Source of the DNA: Symbiodinium microadriaticum
Taxonomy: Eukaryota > Sar > Dinophyceae > Suessiales > Symbiodiniaceae
DNA: 64,000 nucleotides
Direction of reading: 5' to 3'
Assembly (NCBI GenBank): GCA_001939145.1
Contig: LSRX01000055.1
Location: forward strand, 1,069,013-1,133,012
Shown here: positions 41,736 through 52,000 of the stretch, piece by piece
How the letters are laid out: the number at the start of each line of letters is the position of its first letter
How positions within the stretch are numbered: position 1 is the first letter of the stretch
Made by a program: the position numbers and the translations under genes
Notes under the pieces: model-generated
Database searches by the model: none
Told to the model about the DNA's origin: nothing
What the model saw: only the letters and a program-made list of their open reading frames with translations

Positions 41736-42117
41736 CCGCAAACGCGTATGTATTTTTCGGAGACTGAATATGGTACTCCCTACATGTCTCTAAAAGTGTA
41801 TATCGCTGTTGTAGATAATGTTAATTGCTGGGTGGGGCAGTATCCAACGGCAAAAATCTGCTGATTGTCCCTAAGCCCGAAACCCTTAAACCCGAAGCTA
41901 ATTATCCCTGGCTGCTGGCCTGCCTTCGACTGACCCTTTCCTGTAGCTCAGGCCCCCGTCGGCTTGGTAGTTGCTCAAAACACGTCTTCCCAAAACTGCC
42001 AGAGGATAAAATGAGAAAGTCAGACCCTAAACCCTAATCCCTGCACACTACACCCTATCCCAAAGCAGCGCCTGAAAAATGGCTTCTTGAGGGTTTTGGG
42101 GCGGTCGGTCCCGAGGA

Positions 42118-42700
42118 TCACAGAGTCTCTGGCTTGAAGGTAGAGTCCACGGGCTTGAGACTCAGGCCGTCGTCATTGATGTCATTCGTTGAACCAACGA
42201 AAACTAATGACGTAATGACTTGACTAAGAATGAATAGCATCGTCGTCATGACGTATTCCTTAGTAGTATTTGGATGATCTAATTTACATACTATTAATGG
42301 AACATCTCTATTAACATGAGTAATATCTACACCATACGTTTATTTCTGTCTGAAATTTACGATATATTGCATTAGCTGTTTCATTAACATTACTTTTCAC
42401 AAACTCTAAGATGGAATAAATAGCATTATTAAATGTATTACCATGTATAAGTTGTTATGCCAAAACATTACATGTTCTGTATTCCAATCTGCTGAATTAC
42501 AAAAAATCAAATTTGAATAAGTTTCTTTCGTCGTCACTACTTTAAGTTTATTTGCATGTGTGTGTATATATATATATATATATCATTATATAGGTATTAA
42601 AACTGTTGGGTTGTCATTATAATATACTGTAGATTTTTTCAGTGATTATTTCACTATCTTTTGAATAATGTAACAAATCTATAGATGTCTCAGTCTCAGT
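42118..42700 (-). pseudogene. AT-rich decayed gene of foreign character
   Basis: Seen: a block far richer in A/T than its surroundings. The minus strand carries consecutive protein-like segments in shifting frames: near 42690-42600 SIDLLHYSKDSEIITEKIY; 42406-42545 LIFCNSADWNTEHVMFWHNN; 42311-42454 NNAIYSILEFVKSNVNETA; 42118-42339 YGVDITHVNRDVPLIVCKLD. They are separated by at least three frame breaks and a TA microsatellite (42559-42584). Codons favour A/T-ending forms (ATA, AAT, GTA, TTA), unlike other exon candidates here. Inference: a transferred gene or integrated foreign element (large DNA virus, organelle or parasite-like composition) that has since decayed. No family recognised. Confidence 0.5.
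42559..42584. repeat. TA microsatellite within the AT-rich decayed gene
   Basis: GTGTGTATATAT run interrupting the reading frame. Confidence 0.9.
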
Positions 42701-42862
42701 GTGTGTCTTGGGTATAGGGTTTAGGTAGAAACCTAAAAGGAGGTTGGCTTGGATTGAAGTGGTAGTTTGGAGTTCTGTCAGAGAGTGTAGAATGCTTACC
42801 GGCCCTACCGTTATTGGGCTATGGCGTGGAACCTTCCTCAGCTCTAAGTAAGCTTCCTAGGT

Positions 42863-42907
42863 TCCCCAGTAGCCCCTTAACAACAAGGGTACCCATGTTC
42901 CTACTGC
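42863..42907. mobile_element. MITE, family K, left end only
   Basis: TTCCCCAGTAGCCCCTTAAC followed by AAGGGTACCCATGTTCC; no right end found. Confidence 0.55.
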
Positions 42908-43169
42908 TCGCTTTGTTTCTTGGGTGTCGCCACAGGCACAGCACCGTCACCACGTAGAAGCCGTCGTACTGGTAGCTGCAGCCGTCGCCCTTGCAGGAGA
43001 GGGCCTCGGATTTCGGAGGATTCGAGTGCAGAGTTCGAGGTTCAACGCTTGAGGTCCGAGCGTTCGGAGTATCCGATCCAACATGGAGGCCCAAATAGCT
43101 CCAATGGGGTAGTAGGGCTTGTTATACTATATCTATCTTAGGAACTATAACGGGGATGCTATTACCCAC

Positions 43170-43269
43170 AGGGTCCAAGTACCCAAATAGTAGAGTTTTA
43201 GGTCCCAAAATCCATATTCTGAAAGGTTGTGGGACCATGAAACCCTACTATTTGGGTACTTGGACCCTT
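43170..43269. mobile_element. MITE, family C
   Basis: AGGGTCCAAGTACCCAAATAG and CTATTTGGGTACTTGGACCCT are perfect inverted ends. Confidence 0.95.
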
Positions 43270-43400
43270 AGGATTACCACCTATTCCGACCTCCACATTG
43301 TGCTTGGGGCTTGGGGAACTGAGTTTGTCCTTGCAGATCTGGCCCCAAAGACACCGCCTTTTCTCGGAATCCGTGACCGTGGACCCGAAAATCATAAGTT

Positions 43401-43502
43401 CCTGAAGTAGCCTCTTAATAATCAGGGTACCGTTGTCCGACTACTTGGTTTAAACAAGGGAACCCAACAAGAAAAAGGTGCAAAAGGGTACTCCTCACCA
43501 AC
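43401..43502. mobile_element. MITE, family K, diverged
   Basis: CCTGAAGTAGCCTCTTAATAA and AAAAGGGTACTCCTCACC flank GGTTTAAACAAGGGAACCC. Confidence 0.65.
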
Positions 43503-43863
43503 CTAGCCTCAATCCTAGACCCGGGAAGGTCGGAATTGTAGACCTTGTAAGTCCTAAGCCCATGGCACTTTGGTTCGACCACCGAGCGTCTGACAGAAGG
43601 AATATGAGGTTCCTACGATAATTGTGCCATACATACATGTCTGGCTCTTTCTCGTTCCCGCTGTCTCGATCCATCTGTCCATCTGTCCATCCATCCTTCC
43701 ACCCAGCCAGCCATCCGTCTTTCTATCTTGCTTCTGTATCTCATCCATCTTGTCATCTTATCCATCTCTCTATCTCTTTGTCCCTCTCTAATTCTTCCCG
43801 TTCTGTTGTGTTCGGTGTTGCTCCTTTGTGTACTCCAGGGTCTCTAGATCTTAAAGAAACCCC

Positions 43864-44103
43864 CTAAACCAGAGGCCCCTAAACCCCTAAACCCCTAAGC
43901 CCCCAAACCCTAAAAACCCCTAAACAATCAACCCCTAAACCCTAAACCCCTAAGCCCCTAAGCCCTAAGACCCTAAACCCCTCAACCCTAAACCCCTGAA
44001 CCCGAAGCCCCCAAGCCCTAAGCCCCCAAGCCCTAAGACCCTAAACCCCTAAACCCTAAACCCCTCAACCCTAAACCCCTAAGCCTCTAAACTCCCTAAA
44101 CCT
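43864..44103. repeat. CCCCTAAA / CCCTAAG array
   Basis: About 30 units of CCCTAAA, CCCCTAAA and CCCTAAG in the C-rich orientation. Confidence 0.9.
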
Positions 44104-44180
44104 GGGCTCCCGGCATCCACCAGGAAGAAGGCGGCAGTGGGGGGCCAGCGGCCTCCTAAGTTCCCCATGGTGTTGAGCAG

Positions 44181-44635
44181 GGTCATGTAGGTACCTGGAG
44201 TAGGGCCAAAAGGGGATTAGGGTCTTTAGGGGCTTAATAGGGTCATGTAGGTACCTGAAGTAGGGCCAAAAGGGGATTAGGGTCTTTTGTGGGGCTTAAT
44301 TAGGGTTTTGGGTCTTAGGGATCAGAGCCATGTAGGTACCTGGAGTAGGGCCTCTAGGGCCTTAGGGTCTTTTGGGCTTAGGGCTTTGGGCCTTGGGGAG
44401 TAGCGCTAAAAGGGCCTTAGGGCTTTTGGGGCTAAGGGTTTTGGGGCCTTGGAAGTAGGGCCTTTAGGGCCTTCGGGTTTTGGGGCTTAGGGTTTAGTGG
44501 TTCAGGGGCTTAGGGTGTTGGCCCCTTAGGGTTTAGTGGTTTAGGGCCTTAGGGTTTAGTGGTTTAGGGGCTTAAATAGCGTTTTGGGCCTTAGGGGTTT
44601 AGAGGTTTAGGGCCTTAGGCTTCTTGGGTGTAGGA
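44181..44635. repeat. 60-bp minisatellite with TTAGGG and a GTAGGTACC core
   Basis: GGTCATGTAGGTACCTGGAG recurs at 44181, 44241 (one change) and in part at 44329, followed by shorter GGGCCTTAGGGTTTAGTGG repeats. Confidence 0.9.
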
Positions 44636-44703
44636 CTTGCGGGATGAGGCTTTGGAGTGGCAGGAGTCTCGGGCTTCAGGCTTTTGCCGTTTCTACCGTT
44701 GGT

Positions 44704-44775
44704 TTGGGTTTAGGGTTTAGGGTTTAGTTTAGGGTTTACGGTTTAGGGTTTCGGCCTTGGGGTTTAGGGCTTCTA
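44704..44775. repeat. TTTAGGG tract
   Basis: Perfect and near-perfect TTTAGGG units. Confidence 0.9.
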
Positions 44776-44853
44776 AGTTTCGTTCGCAAGGCTTAAGGAG
44801 GGCTTCGATATGAAACACCATGAGACCTCTTACTTGAAAAGGTCAGGAGGTTT

Positions 44854-45042
44854 GTGGGTTCTGTTGGCCTTTGGGCATACTGGGTCTTAGGCGTTACAGA
44901 GTTTCGTGGGTTCGCTCTTTTCAGGGCATGGGTTCGAAGAACTACGGAGCGGCGTCAGCTGCACCGTGGGATAGCTTTCTCACAGGGTCCATGCAGAGTG
45001 GGCGAGCACCGTGCAGATGATGGCGGTGGGATGCCAACAGTA
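44854..45042 (+). CDS. Candidate exon abutting a family F MITE
   Basis: Seen: the second half of a plus-strand frame reads RAWVRRTTERRQLHRGIAFS, QGPCRVGEHRADDGGGMP and TV. Its TAG stop is contributed by the MITE end TATAGGGG at 45041. The first half covers Gly/Leu/Trp-rich sequence next to TTTAGGG repeats and is less convincing. Basic, polar composition. Product unknown. Confidence 0.27.
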
Positions 45043-45138
45043 TAGGGGCCTTGATAATTAGAATAGGGTTTTGGGGCCCATTATACTAATTATAATAAGG
45101 AACCCCCAAAGTAATATAGGTAATTATTGAGGCCCGTG
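45043..45138. mobile_element. MITE, family F
   Basis: TAGGGGCCTTGATAATTAGA with inner GGTTTTGGGG / CCCCCAAAGTA and the right arm TAATTATTGAGGCCC. Confidence 0.85.
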
Positions 45139-46003
45139 TATTATTCGTGATAGTCAGACAGTCACCTCTGGCCTCTTCGCGGGTCCCATATTCCAAGTCC
45201 TATCCTTCGGATCGGAATTCGGAAGTCGAAGTCTTCGGTGGCAGGTTAAAGTTGACACATTGATGATCGAAGGCGTTGGACTTGAACGAATGAGGCTGCG
45301 TCGGATCTGGCCCGAAGCCCCAAGCCCTTCAGGAAGGTGACTTTCTCTTTTCTAGGCTCTTCTTGGACGGCCCTTGACAATTTAGGCCTACGTTATGTCC
45401 CAAGAGTACAATATACCTAAACCCTAAACCCTAAACTCCGCATGATTCCCAGGCTCGATGTCTCGAAGACCTGAATACCGAATCTCTTGCTACTCAGCAT
45501 TTTAGACCCCCAAAAGGATTTACAAACTGCAACCCTCAAAACTACAGCGCCTGAACTCATAAAAAACACAGCAGTGGTACATCTTGTTGGAAGGTTCCAT
45601 CTATTTTGGAATCTGTACAGGGTCTAGATTTGACTCCAAACACATACTGCTCCAGATTTAGGCCCCTTTCCGGGTTTCCGAAAAACAGCACTGCACATAA
45701 TGGCTCTTGATGAGACCCGAACTTTTAGGGGCCTGCACATGCAGCTTAATGCTGGCTGGTGCTTGCCGTTGAATTTAACAGTGAACCCTGACACCGATCG
45801 CCAACCCCAACGCCATCACGCCTAAACTCGAGGCTTTATTAGAGAACAAATTATGCGCCGAGGCCGACACCGCCCAGCGTTGGGTCGCTCACCTTGGCTT
45901 TCGGAGGGCGTTCGAAATTACTTCCGGTCACCTATTTGGTGTACTTTAGGGGATCTACAGGGCACATGGGTTCTACAAAGATTCGGCACTTCGGGCTCAG
46001 GGT
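45139..46003. other. Spacer
   Basis: One short CCCTAAA patch at 45417-45436; no other element or supported exon. Confidence 0.4.
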
Positions 46004-46342
46004 TTGGGCTTTAGGCTTTTGAGTTTTGGGGTTTGTCTAGATTCTAGGCTTTTCGGCTTGTCCACAACAGCCTTGCAGGGCATGGCGAGTTTATATGGAA
46101 GACTTTTGCTCTTACAGCGATTCCCAGAAAGTTGGAACATACGTTTAGGAGGATTAGTGCGAGGATCCCTTATACCTTTTCTTAACGGCATGAGGATATT
46201 GATGTTCCAATTTTCCGGCTTCTACTGTAGGGGTACCTCGCTTAGGAATCCATACAGAAAACATCCGGCTACTTCTTTTCTACATATAGTTGGGATCGGC
46301 TGTTTTCTGAAAAGTGTCTATTGGAGTAATGCCGAACCCTGA
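46004..46342 (+). CDS. Plus-strand frame, alternative to the minus-strand exon
   Basis: A 112-codon plus-strand frame reads GLSTTALQGMASLYGRLLLL and GLVRGSLIPFLNGMRILMFQ. It overlaps the minus-strand exon at 46280-46455 only at its end, so both could be real, but it has no clear splice sites and starts in telomere-like sequence. Confidence 0.25.
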   Translation: MGFRLLSFGVCLDSRLFGLSTTALQGMASLYGRLLLLQRFPESWNIRLGGLVRGSLIPFLNGMRILMFQFSGFYCRGTSLRNPYRKHPATSFLHIVGIGCFLKSVYWSNAEP

Positions 46343-46455
46343 AGTCTGGAGTACGGAATGACAAGCAAGACAAACATATGATTCAGGATCAAACAAGTAT
46401 AGATAAAAGCATTTCAGTACAATAGACACGGTATGCAAGAAATCTTGCAAATCCA
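46280..46455 (-). CDS. Terminal exon with strong acceptor, product unknown
   Basis: Seen: the acceptor GCCTGCTTTTCCTCCACAG at 46456 onward is textbook. The minus-strand frame after it (two bases plus 58 codons) reads DLQDFLHTVSIVLKCFYLYL, FDPESYVCLACHSVLQTSG and ITPIDTFQKTADPNY to a TAG at 46280. Two cysteines in CLAC could belong to a metal or disulphide site. No family recognised. The upstream frame at 46480-46700 is the likely preceding exon region. Confidence 0.48.
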
Positions 46456-46462
46456 CTGTGGA

Positions 46463-46690
46463 GGAAAAGCAGGCCCCCACAGTGTCCCTTTCTGGAGGAA
46501 AAATGCTCCTCCCTGCCTCAAGGCTTGGGTATAGGATTCACGGTTGTCTTCGCTATTGGCTTTGGGGTCTGGGGCCCCGTAACAAGGATGATACGGCTTG
46601 GAGAATGAGACACCGTAGTCTCCTAAAGACTCTATGGAGTCTTGAACCGAATATCCGGGTAGAGAAAAAGGCGGTGACCACACAAACAGT
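46463..46690 (-). CDS. Candidate exon upstream of 46280-46455
   Basis: Seen: between a TACA-type microsatellite and the exon at 46280 the minus strand reads PGYSVQDSIESLGDYGVSFS, then HPCYGAPDPKANSEDNRES and TQALRQGGAFFLQKG. The frame continues into the polypyrimidine tract of the next acceptor, so its donor must lie before about 46475. Upstream the frame dissolves into a microsatellite, where the acceptor must be. Product unknown. Confidence 0.42.
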
Positions 46691-46694
46691 GTGC

Positions 46695-46777
46695 GCATGT
46701 GTATGTGTATGTGTATGCGTGTGTGTGCGCATGTATGTATGCATGTATGTATGTATGTATGTATGTATGTATGTATG

Positions 46778-46811
<34 letters not shown>

Positions 46812-47072
46812 TGTACGTATGTATGTATGTATGTATGCATGTATGTATGTATGTATGTATGCACGTATGTATGTATGTATGTATGTATGCATGGATGGAT
46901 GAATGGATGGATGGATGGATGGATGGATGGATGGATGTATGGATGTATGCATGTATGTATGTACGCATGTATGATGCATATACACTGCATATACACTTAT
47001 ACATACTTACATCCTTATATATGTACATGCATACAGGCATACATACATGCATGCATGCATACATACATACAT
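46695..47072. repeat. Compound TATG / GGAT / CATA microsatellite
   Basis: A long TATG array, a GGAT array at 46890-46940, then CATA/CATG units. All the long YVCM, YIHT and WMDG frames over it are repeat artefacts. Confidence 0.97.
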
Positions 47073-47216
47073 TAGTGTGATTGTCTGTCTATACCTTTAT
47101 ATCTATCTATCTATCTGTATATATATATATATATGAGCACATGACGATACATCTACATTACATGTATACACACACCTACACGTGCAATTGGTTCTTGTTC
47201 ATACGGGTTTGTCAAG

Positions 47217-47395
47217 GCGCGTGGGCAAAGAACGCCATCTGTGACACAAACATCAGCTCTGAAGCTGTGGCGGCACCTGCGGGGGTTCTGAAACTTATGT
47301 TTCTGCTAAGAGCATTATGCGATTCTGAACAAGAAAGGGTGTCTTACAACAAGGGGCCGTTACAACAAGGAGCCCGCTGTTCAGGATCTATTTAA
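47217..47395 (+). CDS. Candidate exon, product unknown
   Basis: Seen: after GGTTTGTCAAG a plus-strand frame reads AWAKNAICDTNISSEAVAAP, AGVLKLMFLLRALCDSEQE and SYNKGPLQQGARCSGSI to a TAA at 47395. Varied composition, helix-like middle, no telomere motif within. It follows a microsatellite whose own frame merges with it, so the start is set at the AG. Confidence 0.38.
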
Positions 47396-47420
47396 GGATC
47401 CTCGTTTTCTCACCTATGAA

Positions 47421-47421
47421 N
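47421..47421. other. Single N (assembly gap or ambiguous base)
   Basis: The N stands exactly at the left edge of a TTTAGGG tract. Confidence 0.9.
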
Positions 47422-47453
47422 TTTAGGGTTTATAGGATTTAGGGTTTAGGGTT
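47422..47453. repeat. TTTAGGG tract
   Basis: Four units between the N and a family B MITE. Confidence 0.85.
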
Positions 47454-47459
47454 CTATAC

Positions 47460-47566
47460 TACGGTTGATGGTATAAATCCGGCATTACCTTAAGGGCCCG
47501 GAACTATGGGGGAAATACGGTGTATTCCTTATTATGGGAAATGCAGGAATTATATCATCAACCCTA
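47460..47566. mobile_element. MITE, family B
   Basis: TACGGTTGATGGTATAAATCC and ATTATATCATCAACCCTA are inverted ends. Confidence 0.85.
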
Positions 47567-47769
47567 TGTATTCCCAACTCTAGGGGAGCGCATCACCAAT
47601 TATGCAGGCCCCTGTTTTACATCAACGTCGTACCGACTCACGATCCATCTTTGGTCCAGCGGCCGAGGGCGGCGTATAGAAAGCCAACATCGCTGTCACA
47701 GGACCAGTAAGGACGCGCAGTGGATAAACCTCTGCTCGGGTACTGTTTTGACTTGGTAGGTATGGTCAG

Positions 47770-47815
47770 TGCCCTAAACTCTAACCCCCTAAACCCTAAA
47801 CCCCTAAACCCCAAA
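47770..47815. repeat. CCCTAAA tract
   Basis: Five C-rich units. Confidence 0.85.
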
Positions 47816-48224
47816 TGGGTGGTGGGGATTCTTGCAGGGTTTACGAGGTCTGGGATGAGCTTCTGGGTTCTGCGGTTCATAAAAAAGTTCTGTGTGGGGT
47901 TGTTAGGTTTCCGCAAGTTCAAGGTGTGTTTGTTTTAGCGTTCAGGACTTATAAGCTTTACTTCTGTAGCGCTTTAGGCTTCAGGGGTTTTAGGTGGAGG
48001 GTTTGACGAGGGTTTGTTGCAACAAGTCGAACGCAGAAACCCTAAACCCAAACCCCAAAGCCCTAAACTCTAAACCCCGAACCGTACACCCTGCAACTCT
48101 AAACCCTACAGCCAGAACCCCAACTGTCCCCAGGCCGGGGGGCTGTGATGGCCAACTTCAGCGGGTTGGACCTTGGCTGCTCTAGGCTTCGGGATTTGCG
48201 CATTTCCGAGGTTCATGCTTCGGA

Positions 48225-48330
48225 TACGGTTGATGATATAAATCCTGCATTACCCAGCATAAGGAATATACCATGAATTTCCATAGTTTAGGGTCCTTAA
48301 GGTAATGCAGGATTTATATCATCAACCGTA
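48225..48330. mobile_element. MITE, family B, best-preserved copy
   Basis: TACGGTTGATGATATAAATC and GATTTATATCATCAACCGTA are perfect inverted ends, with GCATTACC / GGTAATGC continuing the stem. Confidence 0.97.
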
Positions 48331-48819
48331 GTATTGAAAATCTGAAAGTTTCTAGTCCTTATTGAGCTTCAGTACTAAGCACGGGGTTTAGGGTCCAGGG
48401 TATAGGGTTTAGGGGCTCAGAGGCTCCCATGGCGGACCAGAAAACCTTAGTAATGTATGCTCCAAGCTAACATAAGACAGCTGTAACTGGAAACCATATC
48501 CTCAACACCCATGTGAAGTCATGTGGCCACCTTTGACCCCCATGCTAACACACTGCCAGAGTGATCTCTGGAAGCCTTCTCGGGTGGTGGGATGCAGCGT
48601 AATTGTAGTGCCCTCTTTGCGCATGTTGAAATAAGTGCTATTACTATGACCAACTTTATTTCGAACTAGCCGGTACCCTAAACCCTAAACCACCTGAGTG
48701 CCCTAGGGTTTACAGGGTTTTAGGGTTTAGGGTTAAAGGCTTCGGTGACTTACTGCAGAGGGTAGGCTGGGAAAGACCAGAAGCCTGAGGGACTTGGGGG
48801 AACAACTTGAAAGGAAAAG

Positions 48820-48917
48820 AGGGGCCTTAAGAATTAGAATATAGGGGACTGAGGTAAATATTTCTGCTATACGTATAGTAAGGAGTCCCAAATTAGTATT
48901 GATGATTACTGGGATAT
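48820..48917. mobile_element. MITE, family F, diverged
   Basis: GGGGCCTTAAGAATTAGAAT at the left and AATTAGTATTGATGATTACT at the right. Confidence 0.65.
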
Positions 48918-49009
48918 ACGGACCCGAAACCACAAACCTTAAACCCCTACACATCTTGATCCCAAAACTCCATATCCCTAAATCCCTAAACCCTAAACGG
49001 CAAAACCTA

Positions 49010-49065
49010 AACTCTAAACCCAAAGCCCAAAACCCGAAACCCTAAACCCTAAACGCAAAGCAAAA
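49010..49065. repeat. CCCTAAA tract
   Basis: Seven variant units. Confidence 0.8.
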
Positions 49066-49232
49066 ACCCCAAAGCCTCCAAACCCCAAAGCGCTGCAAAC
49101 CCCACCCGAGAACGGTTGCGGTCTGGATGCCCACCCGTCCAACCAGAGGCCAGCAATGGCAGAAGGATGTACATCGGCATCAGCAGAGATGTGACCTATG
49201 GCTGCGTTTGGGGTTTAGGGTGTAATAGAAAA

Positions 49233-49328
49233 ATGGCCCTTACAAACTAGAATAGGGTTTTGGGGTGTATTAGGGTATATCAAGAAAATTGGAACTCTTA
49301 CAGATAGTATTGGCAATTTTGTCCAGGC
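49233..49328. mobile_element. MITE, family F, decayed
   Basis: TGGCCCTTACAAACTAGAAT..GGTTTTGGGG and AGATAGTATTGGCAATTTTG preserve the family plan. Confidence 0.55.
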
Positions 49329-49339
49329 TTCTGTCTGAG

Positions 49340-50000
49340 ACATCTTTCCATGTTGTTGAGATCGGTTGCGCTGTAGATTGCGGGGATTAAGATTTCAAGC
49401 TGAGGGCTTGATCAGGTGTGTTTGTTGGAGCTTGGGTGGCCATAGAGGAGGCTAGTACAGTGCTGGGTGGGCCAAGGAAATCATTAGAAGTCAGGTACGT
49501 GCCGATGCTCTGGTTACTCTTGAACCCTAGCCCCAAACCTTTGCGCTTTCATGTGGCGCATGCGGAGTCTCAGGGCAAGTGAGATCCTTCACGCAGGGAT
49601 CCTTTCTGCTGGGGAAGAGTGCTTCTAAAAACCCGCAACTCCTACGACAGTGTGGCCATCAAACCCAAATTGAAAACACCCAACCGTAAACCCTAAACCC
49701 TAAACTGCAGGTGCCTTCATCTGAGATGCTCAGGTGTGGGCTTCGGGACTCAGGACTTGCAATGAGGCTTAGGGGTGTATATGGCTTAGGGTGACCCGGG
49801 TGTTCGCAGGATCGTGAGGCTTTGAGAATTTCGGATTCAGGCTTCCGGGGTTAGGGTTCAGGATTTAAGGTCTGGAGATGTCTAGGGTAGAACTGTGGGC
49901 TCTTAGAGGGTGCGGACTTATTGCTGGCCAAGAGGCATAGGCGATGTGTTCCTTGGGAATGCCATACCTGATTCTCACTTCAACCCTACGTTACAACCTC
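49340..50000. other. Spacer
   Basis: A short CCCTAAA patch at 49690-49710; no gene or MITE recognised. Confidence 0.4.
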
Positions 50001-50017
50001 TCAACCTCAGCCCAAGC

Positions 50018-50060
50018 CCTAAACCCTAAACCCTAAACCATAAACCCTAAAATCCAAGCC
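50018..50060. repeat. CCCTAAA tract
   Basis: Five units, mostly perfect. Confidence 0.85.
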
Positions 50061-50204
50061 CAAGCCCAAGCCTAAACCGCCAAATCCTAAAAGCCCTGTA
50101 GACCCTAAACTCCAGTCACGAAGTTCCTCAACCCTAGACTCAGACACCCCGCACCCCAAAACCTTTAACCTCGGGATCCTCACGAGTTAGAGTCTGAAGA
50201 GGCC

Positions 50205-50312
50205 AGATTTAGGGTTTAGGGTTTAGGGGTTCAGGGTTTAAAATTTAGGGTTTGGGGTTTAGGGGTTTATGTTTTAGGTGTTTAGGGTTTAGGGTTTTAG
50301 GGTTTAGGGTAA
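50205..50312. repeat. TTTAGGG tract
   Basis: About fourteen units with TTTTAGGG and TTCAGGG variants. Confidence 0.9.
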
Positions 50313-50604
50313 CTTTGCCCAAACAGGGGCTGTCACCTTTGGAGAGAGGAGCCTGAAACAGATGCAAAACAAGTCAGAGAACCATCGTGGCACCTTGCAG
50401 AACCTGCCCGGGAACACTAACAGTTGTGAAAACCCTACCGGGCCCTACCCCGAAGTGCATGAGTCCCCCCCCTTCAGGGTTCGGAGCCTAACTTACGTGC
50501 AGAAATTCGCAGCCGCGGCCCTCTGCCGCCCGACAGCACTCTGAAATAGATCGACCAGATTCCCGATCGACATTGACCCATGGATTTACTCCCTCTAAAA
50601 TCTA

Positions 50605-50712
50605 ATACTAACCCTAAACCCTAATCCCAAACCACCCTAAACCCTCTAAAATTAACCCTAAATCCTAAACCCCTAAACCCTAAGCCCCTAAACCCTTAAT
50701 CCTAAACCCTGA
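50605..50712. repeat. CCCTAAA tract
   Basis: Twelve degenerate units, orientation opposite to 50205-50312. Confidence 0.85.
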
Positions 50713-50879
50713 CTCTGCTCTCAAACTCCTGAGCCCCAAAGTCTCAGGACGAAAGCTCTAAACCTGAAGCCCGAAACCCGCTTTGGGGTTTAGGGTTTGG
50801 GCTGGATCCCACACCTCCCGAACAACTCCCAATAGATGAACAGTAGGCTTATCGTACCTTTATAAAGTAAGCCCCATAG

Positions 50880-50989
50880 TACGGTTGATGGTATAAATCC
50901 TGACGTACCCATAATAGGGAACATACCATAATTCCCATAGTCTAGGGTCCTTCAGGTAATGCAAGATTTTTATATCATCAACGGTCGTA
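50880..50989. mobile_element. MITE, family B
   Basis: TACGGTTGATGGTATAAATCC and TATATCATCAACGGTCGTA. Confidence 0.85.
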
Positions 50990-51020
50990 GCCCTTATAAG
51001 AGAAGTTAAGCCTCCCCCAG

Positions 51021-51090
51021 AGGGTCCAAGTACCCAAATAGTAGGGTTTTAGGTCCCAAAAATCCATACTATTTGGGTACTTGGACCCTT
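51021..51090. mobile_element. MITE, family C, collapsed to 70 bp
   Basis: The left half AGGGTCCAAGTACCCAAATA..CCCAAAAATCCATAC is followed directly by ATTTGGGTACTTGGACCCTT; most of the right inner arm is deleted. Confidence 0.9.
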
Positions 51091-51211
51091 AGGGTCCGTG
51101 TCCAAGGGACTCCTGAAATTTCAGCGGCGCGACGCTTTCGCAGACTGCGAAAGGCGCCTTTGGGCGCTCCCCGGAAGACTCCCAGGGCCATGGTTCCCCC
51201 CCAGGCTACTT

Positions 51212-51275
51212 TTAGGGTTTAGGGGTTAGGGGTTTAGGGGTTTAGGGGCTTAGGGTTTAGGGTGTAGGGTATAGG
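51212..51275. repeat. TTTAGGG tract
   Basis: Eight units running up to a family K element. Confidence 0.85.
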
Positions 51276-51386
51276 TTCCCCTATGGCAACTTAAGAATTG
51301 AAGATAAGAGCACCCTTGTTCCTACTGGTTGGCTTTAAGAAGGGAGCCCAAAAAAGAAAACGGGCAAAAAAGGGTACTACTGGGGA
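51274..51386. mobile_element. MITE, family K, left end diverged
   Basis: The right end AAAAAGGGTACTACTGGGG is typical; the left end GGTTCCCCTATGGCAACTTAA is eroded. Confidence 0.65.
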
Positions 51387-51669
51387 GCCTATCTGAATTT
51401 TTGGAAGTTGGAGCTTGCAGGGGCCTGAGGCTTGCAGATAGAAAGAGTGGGGCAAGCTCAGACCCTTGGGGCGCAAGAATTCGGAGCAAATGGTCCGAGG
51501 CCTATAGAAAGGGGTGAGCTTCCAAAGCACCGCAAGGGTCAGTGTTTAAGGGTTACTACGCTTCTGCTTTTTTTTAAACGTGCGGCTTCACGACCACCCG
51601 GAGAGTATTCTTGATATGCTAGATCCCAATGACGGTAGAAACCTCCGGGTCCTGGGCTTGAATAAAAAG

Positions 51670-51740
51670 TAGGGGCCTTGAGAATTAGAATAAGGCTTTC
51701 GGGCCGACTGTAGTGTACTGATAAATACTTATAAAGGGAG
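51670..51740. mobile_element. MITE, family F, right end lost
   Basis: TAGGGGCCTTGAGAATTAGAA..TTATAAAGGGAGG then unrelated sequence. Confidence 0.6.
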
Positions 51741-51892
51741 GTTTAGGGGACACCGTTGTCTTTGCTAAGGCTTCCGACCGCTCTATTGACGGCACGCCTT
51801 CCATGTCACCAAGATGACGAAGAGGGTGCGGACGTGCTTCAGCTCAACCATGTGGAGCATCCTGCGACACCCGAGATGACGATCTGGAGTCC

Positions 51893-52000
51893 CCAGAGAC
51901 TCCATTATCCCTTAATTAAGGAACATACCTTAAATTGCAATAGGAACCCTAATAAGATGTAAGGTATAGTCCTTTATTAAGGGATATTGGAGGCTCTGAG
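51893..52000. mobile_element. MITE, family G, diverged
   Basis: CCAGAGACTCCATTATCCCTT and AAGGGATATTGGAGGCTCTGAG are inverted ends; inner arms TTAATTAAGGAACATACCTT / AAGGTATAGTCCTTTATTAA. Confidence 0.85.

Noticed and set aside
46414-47080. Long open frames of 100-216 codons rich in YVCM, YIHT or WMDG on both strands
   Set aside because: They are translations of TATG/CATA/GGAT microsatellites. Only the non-repetitive part at 46463-46690 is kept.
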